NCBI GenBank assembly: GCA_964368495.1
Contig: CAYJAJ010000013.1
Location: 1 to 43,763, forward strand
Reading direction: 5' to 3'
Length of the DNA stretch: 43,763 nucleotides
DNA from: CALVGQ01 sp964368495
Lineage (GTDB): Bacteria > Bacillota_I > Bacilli_A > Erysipelotrichales > Erysipelotrichaceae
Shown here: positions 31,654 to 38,935 of the stretch, piece by piece
Numbering within the stretch: the first letter of the stretch is position 1
Layout: every line of letters begins with the position of its first letter
Position numbers and translations under genes: made by a program
Notes under the pieces: generated by a model
Told to the model about the DNA's origin: nothing
Databases searched by the model: none
What the model saw: the letters and a program-made list of their open reading frames with translations, nothing else

Positions 31654-32853
31654 ATGTTTAATAAATTAAAAAACAAAAAATGTATTGTTGGATGTTCAGG
31701 TGGTCCGGATTCAATGGCTCTTCTTGATATGGCAATTAAACATGGATGCACTGTGGTTGTAGCCCATGTGAATTATCACAAAAGAGAAACTGCATTGCGT
31801 GATCAAAAAATAGTAGAAAATTATTGTGAAAAGAAAAAGATTCCTTTGTATGTCCATGATGCATGTGGATTTAGCAAAGGAAATTTTCAAGACTGGGCAA
31901 GAAAAGTACGGTATCGTTTTTTTAAAGAAATTGTGGAAAAAGAAAAAGGTGAGTGTTTGTTGGTGGCTCATCAGTTTGATGATGTTTTGGAAACATATAT
32001 AATGCAAAAAAGAAGAAACAGTATTCCAAGTTTCTGGGGTATTTTAGAAAATAATGTCATCGAGGGGATGAAAGTTATTCGTCCAATATTAAATTATACA
32101 AAAAAAGAATTGATTGAATATTGTGCTATTAATAATGTTGAATATGGAATCGATGAGACAAACGATCAATTAATCTACAAAAGAAATAGCATCAGGAAAG
32201 AACTAGAACAATTGAGTTTTGAAGAAAAAGAAGTAATCTTCAATGAGATAAAACAAAAAAATATTGAGTACAGTCATTTAAGAACAAGGTTACTAGCATC
32301 ACTCTCAAAACAGCTTTCATTAAATCAATTGATGGAAAGCGATAATAGGGAAATGTTGTTGGTTCTATGGATAAAAAAATTTTCAGATTTACAAATATCA
32401 AATAAAATGAGCAAAGAATTAATTAAGCAACTTCAAACATCTAGAAATATCGAAATTTTACTTAGTAAATATGTGAAGTTGTCAAAAAGTTATAATGTAC
32501 TTGAAATGCATGAAATAAAAGATGTATCTTATTCTTATGTTTTGGATAAAATAGAAATGTTGAAAACACCTTATTTTGAAATTACTGACAAAGGAAGTGG
32601 GATAGAAGCAATTACTTTAAATGAAAGTGATTTTCCAATAACAATAAGAAATGCAAAACATGGTGATTTTATTATGTTACACTTTGGAAAGAAAAAGCTC
32701 TCAAGATGGTTCATAGACAGAAAAATTCCCCAAATGCAAAGAAAAACTTGGCCAGTTATGGTAAATTGCAAAAATGAAGTAATATTTGTAGCCAAAATTG
32801 GAAGTGATTGTAAACATTATTCTAACAATCCAACATGTTTTATGTTAAAATAA
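31654..32853 (+). CDS. tilS: tRNA(Ile)-lysidine synthase
   Basis: Modifies C34 of the CAU-anticodon isoleucine tRNA to lysidine so that it reads AUA. The 399-residue protein has the N-type PP-loop SGGPDS at residues 15-20, the conserved HVNYHKRETALRD segment, VAHQFDDVLET, and a C-terminal tRNA-binding domain. It is in its conserved place between spoIIE and hpt. Confidence 0.93.
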   Translation: MFNKLKNKKCIVGCSGGPDSMALLDMAIKHGCTVVVAHVNYHKRETALRDQKIVENYCEKKKIPLYVHDACGFSKGNFQDWARKVRYRFFKEIVEKEKGECLLVAHQFDDVLETYIMQKRRNSIPSFWGILENNVIEGMKVIRPILNYTKKELIEYCAINNVEYGIDETNDQLIYKRNSIRKELEQLSFEEKEVIFNEIKQKNIEYSHLRTRLLASLSKQLSLNQLMESDNREMLLVLWIKKFSDLQISNKMSKELIKQLQTSRNIEILLSKYVKLSKSYNVLEMHEIKDVSYSYVLDKIEMLKTPYFEITDKGSGIEAITLNESDFPITIRNAKHGDFIMLHFGKKKLSRWFIDRKIPQMQRKTWPVMVNCKNEVIFVAKIGSDCKHYSNNPTCFMLK

Positions 32854-32876
32854 TAATATTACAATGGAGGAATGTT

Positions 32877-33413
32877 ATGAATTCAAACATAAAAAAAATC
32901 TTAGTAACGGAAGAGGAGATTTTAGCTTGTTGTAAAGAAATAGCTAAAAAAATTGATGAAGACTACAAAGACTCGAAGGAGCTTGTTCTTGTAGGATTGT
33001 TAAAAGGTTCAGTTTTATTTATGTCAGATTTAATTAAAAATATTAAAAAAGAAATGGAAATAGAATTCATGGATGTAAGCAGTTATGCTGGAACGAATTC
33101 TACAGGTGAAATTAAAGTACTAAAGGATTTGGATCGCTCAATTAAAGGCATTGATATTTTAATCGTTGAAGATATCGTCGATACAGGAAAAACATTAAAA
33201 ACTGTAAAGGAATTGCTGTATAGTAAAGGTGCAAATAATGTGAAAGTAGTTACGTTATTAGATAAACCATCACGTAGAGTAGTTGATTTAGAGGCTGAAT
33301 ATATTGGATTTACTATTCCTGATGAGTTTGTGGTTGGGTATGGACTTGATTTTAATCAAAAATTCCGTAGCTTACCTTATATTGGTGTTTTAAAAGATGA
33401 GTATTATTTATAG
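32877..33413 (+). CDS. hpt: Hypoxanthine phosphoribosyltransferase
   Basis: Converts hypoxanthine or guanine with PRPP to IMP or GMP. ATG at 32877 follows TGGAGGA and gives 178 residues, the family norm; the longer frame from 32835 lies inside tilS. The PRPP motif ILIVEDIVDTGKTL is near residue 95 and the base-binding FVVGYGLDFNQ near residue 155. It would use the hypoxanthine released by the adenine deaminase encoded earlier in the window. Confidence 0.94.
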   Translation: MNSNIKKILVTEEEILACCKEIAKKIDEDYKDSKELVLVGLLKGSVLFMSDLIKNIKKEMEIEFMDVSSYAGTNSTGEIKVLKDLDRSIKGIDILIVEDIVDTGKTLKTVKELLYSKGANNVKVVTLLDKPSRRVVDLEAEYIGFTIPDEFVVGYGLDFNQKFRSLPYIGVLKDEYYL

Positions 33414-33432
33414 ATAAAAGAGGAGTAAATAA

Positions 33433-35334
33433 ATGAGAAATAATAAATTAATAAATTATTTTCCATATTTAATTGTTGCATTAACATTATTTGCATTGTT
33501 GTATATGGATCCAGGTAGCCCTGTTGAAACATTAACTTACGAAGAGTTTGAAACAGTTGTAGAAAGTGACTCTATCGTTGAATCTACAGTTACTGTTGGA
33601 GTAAACATTGTAAGTGTTAATGGTATTTACATGGATGAGGAAGCTAATCAAGAAGTACGCTTCTCAGCGAAGTTACCAAGAACAGAAGCAGAAATTGATG
33701 GCTTAATGAGTGGTTTACTAAATGAAACTGAAATTAAGGATCAAAATGAGTCAAATATATTTGTAGATATGATCGTATCATTAGTGCCTTTTTTAATCAT
33801 TGGCGGTTTTGCGATATATATGCTGACTAAAATGAATGGTGCTGGTGGAAATCAGAAAGCATTTGAATTTTCAAAATCACGTGCTAGACTTGAAGGCGAT
33901 ATTAAAGTTCGCTTCAGTGATGTGGCGGGATGTGATGAAGAAAAAGAAGAAATGGCAGAGTTGATTGATTACCTAAAGTCACCTAAGAAATTTGCAAAAA
34001 TGGGTGCTAGAATACCAAAAGGGATTTTAATGGTAGGTTCTCCAGGGACGGGGAAAACATTGCTTGCTAAAGCAGTGGCAGGTGAGGCTGATGTCCCATT
34101 TTACTCAATTTCAGGTTCCGATTTCGTGGAAATGTTTGTTGGAGTTGGAGCTAGTCGTGTTCGTGATATGTTCAAGAAAGCAGCTCAAACTGCACCTTGT
34201 ATGATTTTCATAGATGAAATTGATGCGGTAGGTCGTCAACGTGGAGCTGGATTAGGCGGTGGACATGATGAACGTGAACAGACATTAAATCAATTACTTG
34301 TTGAAATGGATGGAATTGGTGAAAATGCTGGAATTGTAATCATAGCGGCTACAAACAGGCCAGATGTTCTAGATCCTGCATTGCTTCGTCCAGGACGTTT
34401 CGATAGACAAATTACTGTTTCATTACCTGATAAAAAAGGACGTGAAGCAATATTACAAGTTCATGCTCGCAATAAAATTTTAGCAAATGAAATAAATCTT
34501 GAGGCACTTGCAAAACGTACTCCAGGGTTTAGTGGAGCAGATCTTGAAAATGTGTTAAACGAAGCAGCAATTTTAGCAGTTCGTGAAAATAAAGACCAGA
34601 TTGATATGGACAATCTTGATGAAGCAATTGACCGTGTCATGATGGGACCTGCAAAAAAATCTCGTAAATACGATGAAAAAACAAAACGTATGGTGGCTTA
34701 TCATGAATCAGGTCATGCCATTATTGGGATCTTTTTAGAAGATTCTAACAAAGTGCAAAAAGTTACAATTATTCCACGTGGGCAAGCTGGTGGGTACAAT
34801 TTGATGACACCAAAAGAAGAAAAAATGCTGACAAGTAAAAATGACTTGCTGGCAATTATTACAGGATATATGGGTGGTCGTGTAGCAGAAGAATTATTCT
34901 TTGAAGATGTTACTACGGGTGCTAGTAATGATATTGAAAATGCAACTCGAATCGCAAGAGATATGGTTACTGTATACGGTATGAGTGATTTGGGACCAGT
35001 TAAATATGATCACAGTCAACAATCTGTGTTCTTGGGACGTGACTATGCTTCAAGTAGTAATGTATCAGGACAAGTTGCATTTGAAATTGATCAAGAAGTT
35101 AGAAAAATCATGGATTCTTGTTATACAAAAGCAAAAGAAATAATTCAAGCACATAAAGTGGAATTAGAAAAAATTGCAGCTGCATTACTTGAACAAGAAA
35201 CATTAACTGCGGAAGAAATCGAGGCAGTTTTAAATCCTACTGTTGTTAAAAACACTAAGGATGATTCAAATAATGAAGTATTAGGTGAAGAAAGCCAATC
35301 ACAAATCGAAAAAAGTGAAGAGGAAAATCAATAA
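33433..35334 (+). CDS. ftsH: ATP-dependent zinc metalloprotease FtsH
   Basis: Membrane-anchored AAA+ protease for membrane-protein quality control, required for sporulation in B. subtilis. The 633 residues comprise two membrane helices (about 8-24 and 110-131) around an extracytoplasmic domain, an AAA module with Walker A GSPGTGKT at 202-209 (Ser in place of the usual second Pro), Walker B IFIDEIDAV, the SRH ATNRPDVLDPALLRPGRFDR, and the zinc site HESGH at 424-428. The C-terminal acidic tail is typical. It ends the spoIIE-tilS-hpt-ftsH run at a terminator. Confidence 0.97.
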   Translation: MRNNKLINYFPYLIVALTLFALLYMDPGSPVETLTYEEFETVVESDSIVESTVTVGVNIVSVNGIYMDEEANQEVRFSAKLPRTEAEIDGLMSGLLNETEIKDQNESNIFVDMIVSLVPFLIIGGFAIYMLTKMNGAGGNQKAFEFSKSRARLEGDIKVRFSDVAGCDEEKEEMAELIDYLKSPKKFAKMGARIPKGILMVGSPGTGKTLLAKAVAGEADVPFYSISGSDFVEMFVGVGASRVRDMFKKAAQTAPCMIFIDEIDAVGRQRGAGLGGGHDEREQTLNQLLVEMDGIGENAGIVIIAATNRPDVLDPALLRPGRFDRQITVSLPDKKGREAILQVHARNKILANEINLEALAKRTPGFSGADLENVLNEAAILAVRENKDQIDMDNLDEAIDRVMMGPAKKSRKYDEKTKRMVAYHESGHAIIGIFLEDSNKVQKVTIIPRGQAGGYNLMTPKEEKMLTSKNDLLAIITGYMGGRVAEELFFEDVTTGASNDIENATRIARDMVTVYGMSDLGPVKYDHSQQSVFLGRDYASSSNVSGQVAFEIDQEVRKIMDSCYTKAKEIIQAHKVELEKIAAALLEQETLTAEEIEAVLNPTVVKNTKDDSNNEVLGEESQSQIEKSEEENQ

Positions 35335-35342
35335 TTAGTGCT

Positions 35343-35369
35343 AAAAAGGAGGAGAAATCCTCTTTTTTT
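35343..35369 (+). terminator. Terminator after ftsH
   Basis: AAAAAGGAGGA (35343-35353), GAAA tetraloop, TCCTCTTTTTTT: an 11-bp stem with one G-U pair. Confidence 0.88.
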
Positions 35370-35437
35370 ATTATGCTTAAAATGACAAATGTCATCAACT
35401 AAGAGCATAATAAATATTAGCTAGTAAAAGACAATCA

Positions 35438-35518
35438 TACTGTACTGTATAAAGTAATACAGTAACTGTTGACAAATAACTAAAATTATACTACTGTACT
35501 AGTATAAATAGTACAGTA
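35438..35518. promoter_or_regulatory. Operator array of TACTGTA half-sites ahead of the GntR-ABC genes
   Basis: Five copies of TACTGTA or its complement: 35438, 35443, 35457 (inverted), 35492 and 35511 (inverted). They form two inverted repeats, TACTGTAT-6 bp-ATACAGTA (35443-35464) and TACTGTAC-11 bp-GTACAGTA (35492-35518). A perfect TTGACA (35469-35474) lies between them. No -10 at ideal spacing is clear; TACTGT (35492-35497, 17-bp spacer) overlaps the second operator. The pattern fits autorepression by the GntR protein. Confidence 0.7.
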
Positions 35519-35536
35519 TAGATTGGAGGAATTCAA

Positions 35537-35911
35537 ATGGTTAGTATTGATTCAAATAGCAACAAAAAGATTTTTGAGCAAATTAGAGATCAATTGATTG
35601 AATACATTTTGATGGGATTTTTAGAACCTAATCAGCAAATGCAATCTGTAAGAACATTAGCTAAAGAATTAGGAATTAATCCAAATACTGTTCAGAAATC
35701 ATATAATGAACTTGAGAAATTAGGATATATTTACTCAGTTCAAGCAAAAGGATCGTTTGTCGTAGATTCAAAGAAATTAGTTGAAATGCATCATCAATCT
35801 AAAAAAAATGAGTTAAATAAATCAATGAAAGAAGCATTGAAAATTGGAATAGCAAAAGAAGAAATAATAAAAATGCTAGAAAAATTAGATAAGGAGGACT
35901 CTAATGATTGA
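35537..35911 (+). CDS. GntR-family regulator, YtrA/YhcF subfamily
   Basis: A 124-residue regulator with a GntR winged HTH (about residues 10-76: VRTLAKELGINPNTVQKSYNELEKLGYI) and only a short helical tail of about 45 residues. That tail is the hallmark of the YtrA subfamily, which usually represses an adjacent ABC transporter and responds to envelope stress or antibiotics. It has a good TGGAGGA site, overlaps the ATPase gene by 8 bases, and is preceded by a clear operator array. Confidence 0.9.
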   Translation: MVSIDSNSNKKIFEQIRDQLIEYILMGFLEPNQQMQSVRTLAKELGINPNTVQKSYNELEKLGYIYSVQAKGSFVVDSKKLVEMHHQSKKNELNKSMKEALKIGIAKEEIIKMLEKLDKEDSND

Positions 35912-36791
35912 AATTAAAAATGTATCTAAAACACTATTTACAAATAAAGTGCTCAAAGATATTACTTGGACAATAAATGATAATACAATATGTGGGCTTG
36001 TAGGACCAAATGGTGTAGGGAAATCCACTTTGCTTCGTTTGTTGTCTGGTGTTTATCAAGCAGATGAAGGAGAAATCTTAGTTGATAAACAACCTGTATA
36101 TGACAATGATAGTGTTAAGAAAAGAATAATTTTTGTAAGTGATGATCCTTATTTTCTTTCGCAATCGACAATGAAAGAAATGAAAAATTTCTACAAAATT
36201 TTTTACTCAACATTTAATGAAGAAATGTATGAGTACTTATTAAATGAATTCAAACTAAACGAAACAGAAAAGATTGAATCATTCTCTAAGGGGATGAAAA
36301 GACAGGTTTTACTAATAATCGCTTTATCATTATCTCCTGATTATTTGTTATTAGATGAAGCATTTGATGGTTTAGATCCTGTTATGAGGTTGTCATTAAA
36401 AAGAATATTAACAGATGAAATATTAAACAGAAGCTTAACAGTAATAATTTCTTCGCATAACTTGCGTGAATTAGAAGACATATGTGATAAAATATGTATT
36501 TTAAACGATGGAAAAGTTGCGATTGATGGGGATATTGATGATGTTAAACAAAACTATTTCAAATTCCAGCTTGGCTTTAGTGAAATTACTGATATTAATA
36601 GGTTCAATGAACTCCATCCAATACATATTCAACAACGAGGTAAGTTAATTACTTTAATCGTGAAAGGAAATCATAAAGAAATAATGCATTTTATCAAAGA
36701 AACAAATCCTGTATTAATTGATGAAATTAGTATCAATTTAGAAGAAGTATTTGTTTATGAATTAGGAGGGAAGCAAAATGAAATTAAGTGA
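35904..36791 (+). CDS. ABC transporter ATP-binding protein
   Basis: A 295-residue ATPase with Walker A GPNGVGKS (near residue 35), signature SFSKGMKRQ (variant of LSGGQ), Walker B YLLLDEAFDGLDP, and the H-loop in ISSHNLRE. The C-terminal 80 residues resemble the extension seen in YtrB/CcmA-type exporters. AAGGAGG precedes the ATG. It overlaps both neighbours (GntR and permease), so the three proteins are translated as a coupled set. Confidence 0.92.
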   Translation: MIEIKNVSKTLFTNKVLKDITWTINDNTICGLVGPNGVGKSTLLRLLSGVYQADEGEILVDKQPVYDNDSVKKRIIFVSDDPYFLSQSTMKEMKNFYKIFYSTFNEEMYEYLLNEFKLNETEKIESFSKGMKRQVLLIIALSLSPDYLLLDEAFDGLDPVMRLSLKRILTDEILNRSLTVIISSHNLRELEDICDKICILNDGKVAIDGDIDDVKQNYFKFQLGFSEITDINRFNELHPIHIQQRGKLITLIVKGNHKEIMHFIKETNPVLIDEISINLEEVFVYELGGKQNEIK

Positions 36792-38898
36792 TAAAGTTGG
36801 CTCTCAAACAAATTATGTTCAATACTTAATAAAAAGCAATGCACGATATTTAACAATAATGGTGTTGCTATATATCGTGTCAAACCCTGTCATTACAGTA
36901 ATTCTAATGAATTTTAACGACAACTATTACACAAGTGGCTACTTTGGAATAGTATTTAATACAATAGTCTTTACAGTTTCTCCATTCATTGTTGGGAATT
37001 TATTATTTTCATATAAAACATCAAAAAAAGGTGTCGATGTATATCATGCTTTGCCAATAAGCAGAGTAAAACTATTCACAGCAAATTATATCAGTGGTTT
37101 AATTTTATTGATACTACCTTATATATTCAGTTTTATTTTATCATCGATATTTAATTATGTAGTATTGGAATATAGTTTAATTACATCCTTATCATTTATG
37201 CTAAGGCTAATACCTATTACTTTAATGATATATGGTATTGTAGTATTTGCTCAAATGAATACAGGAACTTCAGTTGATGGGTTATTGTATGGTATTGTGC
37301 TTGTCGTTTTACCATTGATGTTTGTGTCATCAATTCATCTGCACATCACTAATTTTGTATTTGGTATTAGTGGGTATGCAGAAGATATTGTTTACATGAT
37401 TTCACCCTTTGCCGATATTTTTAGACAGTGTATAAGTTATGTTGTTGGAAGTAATTCAGGAAACAATACGATATATTGGTTATTTATGTTTGTTGTAATA
37501 TCGCTTTTTAATGGGTATTTATACAAAAAAATGAAATCAGAAGTTGCAGGTACAGTATTCTCAAATAAAGTATTTTCCATTGTGATTCATATAATAATAT
37601 CAATTGTGATTGAGTTGTTAGTTATTAATATAATGGTAGCACCAAGTTATGAGATTAATTTAAGTAATGTTATGTTGTTTTCATTATCTGTTCTTTCAGT
37701 GGTCATTTACAATATTATTATTCAAGGAATTGCTAAGCGCACTTTAAACAAAATATATTCATCATTAGCACAATCACTTGTAGTTGCGGTAGTTATATAT
37801 GGTGTTATATGGGGAGCAGATCAAATGAATTACTTTAATATCTCATTAAAGGTACCACAAAATGTGACTAAAGTTGTTATAAATACAAGAAATGAATACC
37901 AATTGTTGGATTCAGATTATTCAAATCTAGAATTTGAAGGTGAAGAGCTTCAATTGGTTCAAGAATTTCATCAACTAATTTTGGATGCCTATGAGGAAGT
38001 AGGATATGAGGAAGAAAAAATAAGTGACTACAAATATGAAAGCTTGAGTTTCAATGAATTTGATTCTCCAACATCTGTATCAGGATTCAATATTGAATAT
38101 TATTATAAAGATAATAATTTAGTAAGATACAGCTATAAAATTCCATCAACATGGGTCAAATATTTTGATAAAATAAGTTATACAGAAGAAATGTTTAATG
38201 CTAGATATAAGTTTGTTGTAGGAAATGAAATAAAAGATGAGTATATAAATTCAGCAGTATTTCAGGATGCCTTTTCTGAATCTATAGATATAAATGAATC
38301 AATTAGTTACACAGAGTTTATTGAGAGGTATAAAAATGATTATTTGAGTTTAAATGGAACGAGTTATTATGATACAAATTATGAGTATTTAGGTGAAATC
38401 GTATTTTGGATAGAAATGCCTACAGATAATTTCGAATTGGGAAAAAGCACAAAAAGTATTCATGCTGAAAGAGTATCAATGCCCCTGGACAATCGTTTTG
38501 TTAACACAGTAGATTATTTAGAACAATGTAATATTGAGATAAATAGACCAATAAATGAAGAAATAAAAGGTGTAATCTTTTATCCAGATGAAAATGACAA
38601 ACAAGACAGTCAATATTATTTGCTTCCACCAGAGTATGAGGGCATCTATGGAAACATAAAATACTCTGATTTATCTAGTGAACAAATAAATGAAATTAGA
38701 CCATATTTAATACCACGTGGAGTTAGTGATGTGCAAACCTATATAGTGGTAATAAATGATGGAATTGAAGATTTAATGACAAAATATTTAGTTAATCCTG
38801 AATATCTTGATTTGGTAAAAGAAATAATTGAAAACAATGAAGTATATAGCGACAAAAGCTATTACGAAATAATAAGTGAAAAAATATCAAATTATTAG
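36778..38898 (+). CDS. ABC-2-type permease with large extracytoplasmic C-terminal region
   Basis: A 706-residue protein. Residues about 20-345 hold eight or nine hydrophobic segments including the KTSKKGVDVYHALPISR loop that resembles the coupling region of ABC-2 permeases. Residues about 350-706 are hydrophilic, acidic and Tyr-rich with no membrane segment except the last anchor at 330-345. This large domain could face outside and bind a ligand or a wall component. Membrane partner of the preceding ATPase, overlapping it by 14 bases after GGAGGGA. Similar GntR-ATPase-permease sets take part in antibiotic or peptide stress; the substrate is unknown. Confidence 0.8.
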   Translation: MKLSDKVGSQTNYVQYLIKSNARYLTIMVLLYIVSNPVITVILMNFNDNYYTSGYFGIVFNTIVFTVSPFIVGNLLFSYKTSKKGVDVYHALPISRVKLFTANYISGLILLILPYIFSFILSSIFNYVVLEYSLITSLSFMLRLIPITLMIYGIVVFAQMNTGTSVDGLLYGIVLVVLPLMFVSSIHLHITNFVFGISGYAEDIVYMISPFADIFRQCISYVVGSNSGNNTIYWLFMFVVISLFNGYLYKKMKSEVAGTVFSNKVFSIVIHIIISIVIELLVINIMVAPSYEINLSNVMLFSLSVLSVVIYNIIIQGIAKRTLNKIYSSLAQSLVVAVVIYGVIWGADQMNYFNISLKVPQNVTKVVINTRNEYQLLDSDYSNLEFEGEELQLVQEFHQLILDAYEEVGYEEEKISDYKYESLSFNEFDSPTSVSGFNIEYYYKDNNLVRYSYKIPSTWVKYFDKISYTEEMFNARYKFVVGNEIKDEYINSAVFQDAFSESIDINESISYTEFIERYKNDYLSLNGTSYYDTNYEYLGEIVFWIEMPTDNFELGKSTKSIHAERVSMPLDNRFVNTVDYLEQCNIEINRPINEEIKGVIFYPDENDKQDSQYYLLPPEYEGIYGNIKYSDLSSEQINEIRPYLIPRGVSDVQTYIVVINDGIEDLMTKYLVNPEYLDLVKEIIENNEVYSDKSYYEIISEKISNY

Positions 38899-38904
38899 AT
38901 AAAG

Positions 38905-38935
38905 ATAAAATCCCACTCAATAAGTGGGATTTTAT
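38905..38935. terminator. Bidirectional terminator between the ABC permease and the fusion gene
   Basis: ATAAAATCCCACT (38905-38917), loop CAATA, AGTGGGATTTTAT (38923-38935): a 13-bp perfect stem with A-rich and T-rich flanks. It serves both convergent genes and includes the stop codon of the minus-strand gene. Confidence 0.88.
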
